From Dichetophora obliterata (taxonomy: Eukaryota; Arthropoda; Insecta; Diptera; Sciomyzidae): DNA of 64,000 nucleotides. Numbering within the stretch: position 1 is the first letter of the stretch; each line of letters begins with the position of its first letter. The position numbers were made by a program, and so were the translations under genes. This document shows positions 1 through 10,870 of this stretch, piece by piece. The stretch lies in the NCBI GenBank assembly GCA_963920525.1, contig OY986436.1, positions 11,949,967 to 12,013,966 on the forward strand. The letters are read 5' to 3'. The notes below the pieces were generated by a model. The model was not told where the DNA came from, ran no database searches, and worked only from the letters and a program-made list of their open reading frames with translations.

Positions 1-309
1 TTAATAAGTTATCAATAATACTATTTATTTATTGCTTACAAATTTAATTTAAAAGCTTAGAGCTTTTAAAAAAGTTGTTATTAGTTTTAATAGCTGTCCT
101 TTATTACCTTATAAAAAAATTCTTATGTCAACATGTTCTCAAATAAAATAAATCATTGTTATTATATTTTAAGTATGAAATTTATGTTACTTGTGCTTTT
201 TTAAGCTTTAAAATTTTTAATAGTGTTATTTAAGTAATATTCTGTTGTTATCTATTCTTAAAATGCGGCGTGCATAAGACTTAAGTCTTAAATGCCAACA
301 TTATTTGCA

Positions 310-341
310 AATAAATAAAATAAAATAAAATAAAATAAAAT
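310..341. repeat. (AAAAT)n microsatellite
   Basis: About six tandem copies of AAAAT/TAAAA, read directly. Confidence 0.8.
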
Positions 342-1574
342 TTTATTTGCAACCTTTTTTTATACTATTTTGAAACATATTTGTATTATTCAGCAACAAT
401 ATCAAAAAACAATCGAAAGGTAAAATATACTTAAGGCATAATAATGCAAAAGTAATTCACCATTGCATTAATCAACACATTTTCTCCACTGCAAAAGAAT
501 CCTTAAAATGGGTTATAAAATAAAAAGTATAATAGTGTTTTCACAATTATATTAGTATAATTTGAAAAAAGAATTTCTTATTTTACAAAATATTTTGTGA
601 AAAATTTGTTTGCCCAAAATAAAAAATTTATTAATTTCTTTTTAAAAAAAAAATAAATAAAACCGCATTTCCTAATGTTTCATCGCATGTAATAGTACTT
701 AAAAAAGACACAACTTTGAAAATACGTGATGAAGAAATGAACGAAGAAAACTTAAATTTAACTTAAAAAAAATTTTTTGCAAAACTTCTTGTTATAAGCA
801 AAGAGAAAGAACTCTTATCGCAAGAAACTCTTAAGTAAACTCATAAAAAAAATCAATACAAAAATAATAAAATTGTAAGTACCGTTAGAAATGTTGCTTG
901 TAAGTTTTAAATAGAATATCCTTTAATGTTTGTGTTTGCTTTAATCGTTTGTTTCTTGATTCTTGACAAGCACAATTTATTACAATGCTGCTGCACTTTT
1001 TTTTAAATATTTATTATTTAATATGTATTTAATATTTTAACTCTTAGTAAATATATTTATATTCAAATATATGCTAATATGAATATTTATTTATTTAAAT
1101 ATGTATATACTTTTTAACAACTTTTTGAAACCGATTATTTTATGTTTTGTAGACACTACTTTGAATTTTTTTATAAATTTTTGCACAAAATTTCTCATAC
1201 TTTTGCACAGATTGGCAAATTTTTTAATAAATTTTTTTTATTATTTTAGCTTTTTTTCTTAAATGCACTTTTGTAATTGTTGTAAAATTTTATTTTTTTT
1301 TCAACAATTTTGTAATTTTTATGGAATAAAAAATTACTTGATGTCAGCACAGTGAAAAAAGTTACAACAGAAGCAAAGAGAGCCTGTAGTTATAGTATTA
1401 CATGAGTGTTGGTGTGAATTTACGCTCTTAGTTTATGTTTTGTTTTTGTTTTTATTTTTTTACAAATAATTTTCTTTCTTGTAGAATTTTAACACAAAGC
1501 ACAGCTAAGCGAACGCTTTGAAAATGAAGTGAAACGAGCAGAAAACGAAACAATTTTTATACACAAGCAGTTGT

Positions 1575-1598
1575 GACGACAACGACGACGACGACGAC
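1575..1598. repeat. (GAC/CGA)n microsatellite
   Basis: Eight near-perfect ACG triplets just upstream of a TATAAAA; such triplet runs are common in fly 5' UTRs and promoters. Confidence 0.7.
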
Positions 1599-1624
1599 TG
1601 CGATTCTGACGACCAACCAAAATG

Positions 1625-1631
1625 TATAAAA
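1625..1631 (+). promoter_or_regulatory. Possible TATA box
   Basis: TATAAAA stands in a locally less AT-rich segment followed by GC-containing, GTGT-rich DNA. No downstream gene is recognised, so this is only a candidate core promoter. Confidence 0.25.
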
Positions 1632-2725
1632 CACAGACGGTGCAAAAGAGCGGGAGGATGGAGCGCATAAAGTTGTGTGCGACAGTGTAGCGCTAACGAT
1701 GGATTTGTGTGCGTTCGAGAGTGTGTGTAAGTGTGTGCTTAGAGACGACCACGACGACCGAGCGAAATTCCGAAGCGCAGAAAAGAATAACTGATTGTGA
1801 ATAATAGAAAAATATCTTAACTATTTTTTACACATTGATTTTTTTTTTGTTGTTTTTAATTTGCAGATTTGCTTTTTCAAAATTGTAGAGTTTATTTGAT
1901 TTAAATAATTTTTTTTTTGTAATTTTCGCAACGAAAGTTGTGTAAAATTTCTTGATTACTTGTTATATTTTCACTAACAAAGTCGCGAGGGCGCGACACG
2001 AAAAACACCTCCCATCCGTACCAAACGATATACAAACTCGAACTAAAGTGCGTTGCAATTAAGCCAAAAGACGATGATACAGAAGCGATGACAAACACAG
2101 TGAAGACCAAGAGTAGGCCACACAAAACCAAGAGAGCCACCGAACAGTTCCATTTAAGAGTAGTTCACAATTGCAGTCTGGCAACGCTCTTCAAACCATA
2201 CACTACTGTCTGTTTCACTTGCTTACATGCGGCACACATGCGGCAGGTGGATGTGTGCAAGAGAGTGCAATAGATCAGCCGGCAATTTGGTAAGAGCGAA
2301 TTTGCATCTCATAGATACGAAGGTGTAACGTCACTCACTGTACCAAAGTATCTCAACAATTTGTAATGGTATTGAAAATAATGGCGGATTGGATTTGGAA
2401 GTGGAAAAATAATAATAATAAACCAACGCGTACAGCACAACTGCAAATAATTTGACGAAATTTAAAAAGCCTAATTTAAAACTAAGTTATATTTTTAACA
2501 TTAAAAATTTAAGTCTAAAAAATTGGTAAAAAGTTGAAAACTTAAAGCAGAAATTTAAACAAAAAAATTAAATATCTTTGTCAAATTTATTTTTCTTGCT
2601 GCTGCGATACTCGTCTGCTGCGATTCTCGTCTTCGTTTTAACGGCGCTCATCGAGTGATGACGAAACACATGTTTGGCCCCAGTAAAAAGCTTTGCGCGC
2701 TCCAAACTTACGCTAATTGAAACAT

Positions 2726-2750
2726 TTCTCACTCTCTCTATCTCTCTCTG
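2726..2750. promoter_or_regulatory. CT/GA-rich tract, possible GAGA-factor site
   Basis: TTCTCACTCTCTCTATCTCT type tract with at least three overlapping GAGAG motifs on the minus strand. GAGA sites are known at fly promoters; here it is only suggestive. Confidence 0.25.
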
Positions 2751-3314
2751 TATAGTAGTTCTCTTTTAGATGAGTTGATTTGCTTTAGTAGCTCTTTTAA
2801 TACAGCTGTTTATTATTATTTTGACAATTTTTTGTTGGCAAACGCTGAAAGCTTTTGTCGCTTTTCAAGCACTTAAGCTTTAACTGTTTTTGTAGTTGGC
2901 CAAAGTATCTCAACAAAGTATCTCAGCTAGCAGCAGCAGTCAGCTGCAGTAGCTGAGAAATAAATAGTTTGTTGGCACTAATAAGATAATCACACGGACA
3001 GACGCCAGTCAAACAGCGATAAGTTTTGATAGGCATTTTAAAGAGAGTTTCCAAAGATACATTATGTGTAATGTCAAACGATGTTCGAGATGCACGTGAT
3101 CTTTCTGAATGCAACACAGGAATGCAACACGTTAGCCTAATGGGCTACAACTTTGTCCAATAAAAATGCTCTTCACAACGTGCTTTTTGTTTACACTTTA
3201 TTTTATATTGAATTTTATTTATTTTTATTTATGTGTTTTGTTGCATTTTACTGTATGAATATAAATTTTTTTTAAATTTGATTTGTTGTATTCCATTTAT
3301 TTTAATTTATTTAT

Positions 3315-4154
3315 TTAGATTAGGTTAGTCTGGATGCCTCCAGACGCACGAAAAAGCACGATTTTACGACACGTCGCTGAGCCTAGGTATTTATGTCTAG
3401 ATCTAAGTAGGGCGGGGCATGTGCATTATAAGGTGCTCCAGGGTCGCCACCGTGCCTGGTTCCTCGCACTTCCTGCAGTTGTCAGCCGTGGTGATGCCCA
3501 GCTTCTTCGCGAGGGCTGTCGCCATGCAGTCACAAGTGAGGATACCCACTAGTGTCCTGCAATATCTGCGGGGGCATGACAATATGAACGGAGTTCGTTT
3601 TTCGCATTGCACATGATTTCAAGATTTTGCACGAAGTCATATCTCTCCAGCTCTGTCAATCTTTTCGAGGTTCCTGTACAACTCTTGTAGCGGAGTAAGT
3701 ATATGTTCTGCGAATTCTGATCCCAGCCCAGCGCCCTCCTTTGCTAGACCGTCTGCTTTCTCGTTCCCCTCAAAGAGCATAGTGCGTTTCTGCCCGGGCA
3801 AAACGCTTTTGGACATAATGGTAGCGTAGCGCATGAATTTCATCACTGCTTGAGTGTCAATGAAACTGTTAATATAAGAGGCGTTCATGCCGAACGCAAT
3901 TTCCGAAGCCTTTCTTATGGCGAATACTTCCACCTGTAGTGGTTGGGAAGTTTGTATGGCTGCCTTATAATTAGTCTCTCCACAATAACAGCCGAGCCTA
4001 CCCCCATAGGAATTTTGGAGCATTCTGCAAATATGTTGACCTGCTGTGCTTATTCTATACCTTTGCACCAGTCGTTTTGAATTAGAAGTGTTTGTATTTT
4101 GGTATTGACTATCGTGCGAGATATCCGTGCTACTAAGTAGATCCTTAGCCATTG
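3315..4154 (-). pseudogene. RNase H domain and C-terminal zinc finger of the same retrotransposon
   Basis: The frame at 4154-3637 carries an RNase H fold signature: LQVEVFAIRKASEIAFG, a central FIDTQAVMKF, and the hallmark GNEKADGLAKEGA near its end. After a frame change, 3612-3400 reads LVGILTCDCMATALAKKLGI followed by a Cx2C...H zinc-finger tail typical of the region after RNase H. The last part, after another shift near 3420, reaches CPALLRSRHKYLG and a TAA at 3317-3315. The coding frame at the upstream end runs into the mariner insertion and resumes beyond it at 5467, so the two halves were once one gene. Confidence 0.8.
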
Positions 4155-4156
4155 TA

Positions 4157-5464
4157 AAGTGTCCCAACAAGAGCGCAATTTTTAAATTTTAAATAAAACA
4201 CAGATATTTAAAAAAAAAATCGTGAAACTTTATTATATCGTAAAGCAGAGAGAATGAGGTTATGTATGGAACAATATATCGGGCAGATGGCCGCCGCGGC
4301 TTTGCTGGCATACACGCGATCTTTTTTTTGAAATTTTCAATGACCGTTTTGCATAAATGCTGCGGTATTTCATTAATGCAGCGTCCAATTTCCTCTTTTA
4401 AGGCTTGAGTCGCCGTCGGCTTATTTGCGTAAGCCATCGACTTCAAAAAACCCTAAAAAAAAAATCTAATTGTGTTAAATCACACGATCTAGGCGGCCAA
4501 TTCTGATCTCCAAAACGCGAAATAACACGACCGGGAAATGACTGATGCAGCAATTGAATTGTTTCTCTGGCTGTATGACATGTGGCGCCGTCTTGTTGGA
4601 ACCACATGCCCTCCACATTCATTTCTTCAATTCTAGGCAAGAAAAAACTGGTTATCATATCACGATACCGAACACCATTGACTGTTTGCGCTTGACCTGC
4701 CTCATTTTCATAAAAAAAGGTCCAATGATTCCTCCAGCCCAAAAACCACACCACACAGTGACACGTTGAGGATGCATTTGCTTCTCGTGAATCACTCGAG
4801 GATTTTCCTCACCCCAAATGCGACAATTCTGCCTATTGACGAAGCCATCAAGATGGAAATGGGCCTCGTCACTGAAGATGATTTTAGCGGCAAAATCAGC
4901 ATTTTCATGTTGTCTCTCCAATACCCAATTAACGAACTCCCTTCGCTGGTCAATTAACCATGGTCAGCTGGCTTCAGTTCCTGAGTCAATTGAACTTTGT
5001 ATGCATGAAGATGCAAATCTTTCGTCAAAATTCGCTGCATAGTGGATTTGGAGACACCAATTTGCTGAGCTCGGTGTCGAATTGAGGTGGATGGAGTTTG
5101 CGCGACATCATCACGTACAGCTGGGACATTTTCGGTCCATCGATCTGTTCGAAGGCGCGTTGTTGTCTTTACATCACTAACAGACCCAGTTTCGGCAAAT
5201 TTATCCATTAATCTCTTTACAGTTGACTCTTTTGGAGCATTATTGTGACCCCAAATTGATCGCAATTTGCGAACTGTAGCCGCAAATCTTTCACCATTTT
5301 GGTAAAACAATTTCACAATGAGAATGCGTTGTTCATTCGTGTAGCCTCCATTTTTACTAACCTCGTACCTTCTACTAGTAAACAATAACAATTGTTCAAA
5401 TGTCAAACAATGACACTTCGAATGGCGCTAAATTTAAAAACTGCGTTCTTGTTGGGACACCCTT
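4157..5464 (-). mobile_element. Mariner/IS630-type DNA transposon inserted in the retrotransposon
   Basis: Terminal inverted repeats of roughly 30 bp begin AAGTGTCCCAACAAG on the left and, read inward on the minus strand, AAGGGTGTCCCAACAAG on the right. Both ends are flanked by TA (4155-4156 and 5465-5466), the mariner-type target duplication. Removing the element and one TA rejoins the retrotransposon reading frame at a CATTGTACAATG palindrome. Size, about 1.3 kb, fits a complete element. Confidence 0.92.
4189..5406 (-). pseudogene. Mariner-type DDE transposase, frameshifted
   Basis: The first 150 residues (5406-4957) form an N-terminal helix-turn-helix region beginning YTNEQRILIVKLFYQNGE (DUF4817-like), ending KPADHG. 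A frameshift at about 4955 leads to the catalytic domain: the first Asp in IIFSDEAHFHLDGF, a second shift near 4710 in an A/T run, the second Asp in FQQDGATCHTARE, and the third in PPRSCDLTQLDFF. I count 36 residues between the last two aspartates. A third shift near 4450 in a poly-T run precedes the C-terminal SMAYANKPTATQALKEEI. The family cuts and pastes at TA dinucleotides. Three shifts, all decay-type, make it inactive. Confidence 0.88.
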
Positions 5465-5466
5465 TA

Positions 5467-6480
5467 CAATGATCGCAATTTTGAAAGTGTATGTTGACAG
5501 CCGCCGTGAAGCTTAGTGCCGTTTTTTCGGCTATTTGGTATGAGTGTATGTCCAGGGGATCATTACATTCAAGCGCTTTAGTTGGAATTGCCCCCGTAAT
5601 GCATAGCGCTGCCTGCCGCTGAGTTTTCTTTTGTGCCTCAGGTATGTTGATTTATTCACAGCCGGCCACCACACAAAATTCCATTGAGTAGAATAGGACG
5701 AACTACCGTTACATAAATCCAGTGCATCAGAAAGGGCGAGAGACCCCAGGTGCTGCCTAGCATCTTCTCTGATGTGTATAGCGCAATAGTGGCTTTTTCA
5801 CGCTTTCTTCTACATTGATGTTCCATGTCAGCTTGCAGTCAAGGACGACTCCTAGGTATTTTGTGTGAGTTTTCGGTATGAGACGTATGTCGTTTAATTT
5901 TGGTGGTATCCACTGTAGTATCTTGTACCTTTACGTGAACAGAACCAGATCCGGCTTCTCTGTGTTAATACTATGACCACCTGGATTTGACCATCTAAGT
6001 ACCTCTTTGAGTGTTCTCTCTCTTCATTATGGGGCTTATTGTTTATAGACATTTCAACACTAAAATTATGCGTATGTCGTCTGCATAGGCTGTTTTCTTC
6101 AGTGGTCTACCTTCAAAGTTTTTGAGTAGTTCATTGACAATAAGATTCCATAGTAGGGTCAAGAAGACCCCTCCCTGGAATGTCCCACTATGAACTTTGC
6201 CACACTCAGCTCGAACCTTTCTCCAACTAAGCAACTTGGCTAACCATAGGTTTATATCTGGTGGTGCATCTTTTGCACGTAATCCGCTCAGGATTTCCAT
6301 AGTAGATACACTGTTGAATGCACCTGAGATGTACTTTTCTATGCTATGCTTTTTCTATAGCTACTACTAGGGAGTGTAGTAGCAATTTCAACTGATTTAC
6401 CTTTCGTGTATGCGTATTGGTTGGTTGCTAACTGGATTACATTATTCTTAGGTACAAGTCAATTGTCATTTTCCCGAGTG
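5467..6480 (-). pseudogene. Reverse transcriptase fragment of the non-LTR element
   Basis: The best-preserved piece is at 6300-6043, where translation gives an RT core with a QGG turn and a KKTAYADDI catalytic box, the YADD aspartates of the palm domain. Upstream, in shifted frames to about 6480, it continues with a YTKGKSVE and AFNSV-like segment (normally DISGAFNSV). Downstream near 5860-5800 a YLGVVLD-type motif and TWNINVEE mark the thumb, and at about 5650-5500 a RQAALCITGA segment leads into the RNase H connector. At least four frame changes separate these pieces. The order and motifs fit RNase H-bearing I-superfamily elements rather than jockey. It would have copied element RNA at the target site when alive. 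Confidence 0.8.
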
Positions 6481-6489
6481 TTTTAAGTA

Positions 6490-6976
6490 CAAATGCGGTT
6501 GTATTTATACACTTTATTTAATTTTTATATATATTTATTTATTTATTTACTTTTTGATTTATTTTATTTTATTTATTTATTTATTTAACAGTTCCATTTT
6601 ATAATTAATTATAAAATAAACTAAAGAAAAGCCATAACAACTGAGATTTTAAGGCTAAAAACAAAAAAAAATATTTAATATGTTGAAATATTAATATATA
6701 AGTACAAAGTTACATACATGAAATAAGGTATATTCGTTCAAATAATCAGTTAAAATTGAACTTTTAATGATTCTTTATAAAGGAGTGATAAAAAAAAAAT
6801 AAAAAAAATAAAAAAAATAAAAAAATAATAAAAAACTAATAAAAAAAAATAATAAAAAAATAAACTTAGGTTTCACTAAATATCCTACACTTAATTAGTA
6901 TTTTCGATATATTGTTTGCATTTTCTAGCGGTATATCAAATAATTGTTCTGCAAAATAATTTTTTTAAAAAAGCTT
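6490..6976. repeat. AT-rich spacer with poly-A/TAA microsatellite
   Basis: No gene seen. A run of AAAAAATAA-type repeats occupies about 6787-6862; the rest is unremarkable AT-rich DNA. Confidence 0.6.
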
Positions 6977-7120
6977 TTACTGGGCATTAGCAATTATAGG
7001 GCAATTGTTTACAAGATGTGTTATTGTTAAGGGGCCATTGTAACATAGTGGACATTCTGTCACAGTGTTTGAGGCAAAAAGATATTTATGAGTTAGTTTT
7101 GTATGTCCAAGGCGGAGCCA
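6977..7120 (-). pseudogene. C-terminal zinc-finger tail of a second non-LTR retrotransposon
   Basis: A 47-codon minus-strand open segment reads LGHTKLTHKYLFASNT, then a zinc finger with Cys in ECPLCYNGPLTITHL and NNCPII (Cx2C, then His and Cys), ending in TAA at 6979-6977. The RLGHTxLTHxY...CPLC...TxxHL...C pattern is the standard tail of RNase H-bearing non-LTR elements. Homology stops abruptly at a TA-repeat near 7120, so only the last 140 bp of the element remain. It is distinct from the element at 3.3-6.5 kb. Confidence 0.75.
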
Positions 7121-7299
7121 TATATATATTTTTTAAATTAATACGCCTGCACTGGACCTATAACGATGCAAGACACTTATAACAAAAAAAGACAGTAACA
7201 TAAGCGCAAGCTAACATGGACGGAGTATACTAACCATTGCAAGCATTTCGACCCTAAAGGTATAGCTACCATTTACCCGTGTAATGTTCCCAAAATTAA

Positions 7300-9562
7300 T
7301 TTATTTTAATTTTATAGATTTTAATTTAAAAAGTTTTATTTTTTATTCTCGTTATTTTAAAATCGTCTTTGAAAACTTTTATTTTTTATGTTTTATTATT
7401 TATTAATTATTTATTTATAATTTTTTTTATAATTTTTTTTATACTTTTTTATTTTTTATTATTTTTATTGTTTTTATTTTTTTATTTATTTTATTTTTTT
7501 ATTTTTTATTTTTTTTTATTTTTTTATTTTTTTTTATTTTTTTTTATTTTTTTATTATTTTTTTATTATTATTTTATTATTTTTTTATTTTTTTTTTATT
7601 ATTTTTTATTATTTTTTATTATTTTTTATTATTTTTTTATTATATTTTATTTTTTTATTGTATTTTATTTTTTCCGTGTTTAATTATTTTTTAGTGTTTA
7701 ATTATTTTTTTCATTTTTTATGATTTCTTTATTATTTTTTTAAATTTTTATGATTTTTTATTATCTTTTTATTTTTATTATTTTTTATTTTCAATATTTT
7801 TTATTTTTATTATTTTTATTTTTATTATTTCTTGTATTAATTTATTTTTCTTTTTTATTTGTATTAATTTTTATTTTTATTTTTTTTATTTGTATTATTT
7901 TTTTATTGTTAAATTATTATTTTTTTAATTTTTTATTATTTTTTAGTAGTTATTATTTTTTATCATTTTTTATCATTTTTTATCATTTTTATTATTTTTA
8001 TTATTTTTTATTATTTTTTATTATTTTTTATTATTTTTTTTTTTTTTTTATATTTTTTTTTTTTAGTGTTTAATTATTTTTTAATTTTTTATGATTTCTT
8101 TATTATTTTTTTAAATTTTTATGATTTTGTATTATCTTTTTATTTTTATTATTTCTTATTTTCAATATTTTTTATTTTTATTATTTTTATTTTTATTATT
8201 TTTATATTAATTTATTTTTATTAATATTAATTTTTATTTTTATTTTTTTATTTGTATTATTTTTTTATTGTTAAATTATTATTTTTTTAATTTTTTATTA
8301 TTTTTTCGTAATTATTATTTTTTTATCATTTTTTATCATTTTTTATCATTTTTATTATTTTTATTTTTTTTATTTTTTTTATTATTTTATATTATATTTT
8401 TATTATTTTTTTAGTGTTTAATTATTTTTTTTATTATTTCTTTATTATTTTTTTATTTCTTTAAATTTTTATAATTTATTGTAATTTTTTATTATCTTTT
8501 TATTTTTTTATCTTTTTATTTTTATTAACTTTTTATTTCTATTGTTTTTTATTTTTATTATTTTTTATTTTAATATATTTTTCTTTTTTATTTTTATTAT
8601 TTTTTATTTTTATTATTTTTTATCTGTATTTTTTTAATTGTTAAATTATTATTTTTTTATTATTTGTTTATTATTTTTTATTATTTTTTATAATTTTTTA
8701 TAATTTTTTATTATTTTTTATTATTTTTTATTATTTTTTATTATTTTTTATTATTTTTTATTTTTTATTATTTTTTATTATTTTATATTATTTTTTATTA
8801 TTTTTTATTATTTTTATTATTTTTTATTATTTTTTATTATTTTTTATTATTTTTTATTATTTTTTATTATTTTTTATTATTTTTTATTATTTTTTATTAT
8901 TTTTTATTATTTTTTATTATTTTTTATTATTTTTTTTATTTTTTATTATTTTTTATTATATTTTTATTATTTTTTTAGTGTTTAATTTTTTATTATTTTT
9001 TTATTATTTCTTTATTATTTTTATTATTTCTTTAAATTTTTTATAATTTGTTATAATTTTTTATTATCTTTTTATTTTTATTATATTTTTATTTTTATAA
9101 CCTTTTTATTTTTATTAACTTTTTATTTCTATTATTTTTTTTTATTTTTTTTTATATTTATAATTTCTTTATTTTAATATTTTTCTTTTTTATTTTTATT
9201 ATTTTTTTATTTTTATTAGTTTTTTATTTTTATTATTTTTTTATTTTTATTATTTTTTTATTTGTATTTTTTTAATTGTTAAATTATTATTTTTTATTAT
9301 TTCTTTATTATTTTTTATTATTTTTTATTTATTATTTTTTATTATTTTTTATTGTTTTTTATTATTTCTTATTATTTTTTTTATTTTTTATTATTTTTTA
9401 TTATTTTTTATTATTTTTTATTATTTTTTATTATTTTTTATTATTTTTTATTATTTTTTATTATTTTTTATTATTTTTATTATTTTTTATTATTTATTAT
9501 TTTTTATCATTTTTTATTATTTTTAATTATTTTTATTATATTTTATTATTTTTTTTAATTTT
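7300..9562. repeat. TTA/T-tract array with 350-560 bp higher-order units
   Basis: Plus strand consists almost only of T with interspersed ATTA. A marker block, GTGTTTAATTATTTTTT followed by TTTCTTTATTATTTTT and later TTGTTAAATTATTA, recurs at about 7677, 8066, 8414 and 8977, giving four larger tandem units that differ in the number of short repeats. From 8690 to 8940 and 9395 to 9480 the repeat is exactly 10 bp (TTATTTTTTA). The translated Phe/Tyr/Leu ORFs are artefacts. Confidence 0.9.
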
Positions 9563-9566
9563 TATA

Positions 9567-10509
9567 AGGTCCCTTCGCCAAATAAGGCCCAAGCCTTAAT
9601 AAGGCCCGATTTCTAATACGCAAATTTATTGCATTCCCTGCAAAATGATTTTTTGCACGTTTAAACATGTTCATATCTGCATCACGATGCAAAAAAATTA
9701 CTTCGATTGCGCATCTGTGAAGCGAGTGACAGTCGAACGAAGTCAGCGGTAGCGTCAACAACGTGGTTGATATTGTGCTCGCAGTAAAAGTCCGTTATTC
9801 TACGAATTAACTATTGCCTATGTCCAGCTTTGAATTAAAAATCAAGGGAGGTATTTTAACGAAAACAAAAAGGTTAATTGATCAAATCTAACTGTGGTGT
9901 ATTCCGAGAAAAACTTGATTAATGAAATTATATTGAGAGCGCCTAAAAAGGCCCAAACATTTTTTTCTTTCTGGATTTATTTTTCCGATCTCATGTCCAC
10001 ACCTAAATCTACCTGTCAGAAAAAACTACGAAAAAGAAAGCCCTCAACTATAAAGGTCAGCAAATTACCAAAATTTTCTTTAAAAAGACAGAGTAACTTT
10101 ATTTTAATTTTCAAAATGAACTTTTGGCAATAAAAGTATTTTTTCGAAAAAGTTTTTATTAAAAAAATCTATGAATAGCGTTTATGTTTAGTATAAATGT
10201 AAACCAACATTTGTAATAACAATATGTGTTGTTATTTTATTATTTTCTGACTGTTTTAATATGTTTCTAAAACCGTTATATATTGGGCCTTATTTAGACA
10301 TTGTGGTCCTAATATGGCAAAAATCAGACCTTTTTTAAACCTTCTGAGCTGGATATATTTTTTTTACTTTTTCATGCTTTATTTTTATGTTTTTGAAAAA
10401 AGAATTGAATAAACAAAAATACAAAATTGCAAAAATAAGTTTAAAAAAAACCCGTTTCTCTTCTGTCTGGTAAAAACCGTTAGGTTGGCCTTATTTGGGT
10501 AACTTACCT
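9567..10509. mobile_element. Inverted-repeat island inside the T-tract arrays (candidate DNA element)
   Basis: A 0.94-kb normal-complexity segment interrupts the arrays. Its ends match in inverted orientation: AGGTCCCTTCGCCAAATAAG on the left against AGGTAAGTTACCCAAATAAG read inward from the right, with CCAAATAAGGCC identical in both. AATAAGGCC-type motifs recur near both ends (9581, 9598, 10284). No target duplication is clear and no transposase is seen; the 79-codon ORF at 9894-10133 is unrecognised. Confidence 0.5.
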
Positions 10510-10510
10510 C

Positions 10511-10870
10511 AATTTTTTATTATTTTTTATTTTTTATTATTTTTTATTATATTTTATTATTTTTTATTATTTATTATTTTTTATTATTTTTTGTTATTTT
10601 TTATTATTTTTTATTATTTTTTATTATTTTTTATTATTTTTTGTTATTTTTTATTATTTTTATTATTTTTTATTATTTTTTATTATTTTTTATTATTTTT
10701 TATTATTTTTTATTATTTTTTTATTATTTTTTATTATTTTTTATTATTTTTTATTATTTTTTGTTATTTTTTATTATGTTTTATTATTTTTGTTATTTTT
10801 TATTATTTTTTATTATTTTTTATTATTTTTTATTATTTTTTATTATTTTTTGTTTTTTTATTATTTTTTA
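10511..10870. repeat. 10-bp periodic TTATTTTTTA array
   Basis: About 35 tandem decamers with occasional G substitutions (TTGTTATTTT). The unit is the same as in the array before the island. Confidence 0.9.

Larger units (their letters stand above)
1..3300. other. AT-rich non-coding stretch without a recognisable gene
   Basis: No reading frame here has coding character; the short ORFs at 1.9-3.1 kb are in low-complexity or promoter-like DNA and match nothing I know. Composition changes near 1.5-2.8 kb, where the DNA becomes richer in G+C with CGA/GAC triplets, GAGA/CT runs and a TATAAAA. That resembles the 5' end of a fly gene or an enhancer, but no exon or splice pair could be supported. Confidence 0.5.
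3315..6490 (-). mobile_element. Non-LTR retrotransposon relic with RNase H (I-superfamily type)
   Basis: Minus-strand remains in the expected order: reverse transcriptase palm (6480-6043), thumb region (about 5985-5800), connector (5650-5467), RNase H (4154-3637) and a zinc-finger tail (3612-3400). The 3' end has an AT-rich tail around 3230-3315. The 5' end is truncated inside the RT near 6490. A mariner-type element (4157-5464) splits it. Many stops and frameshifts are present, so it is dead. Confidence 0.85.
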
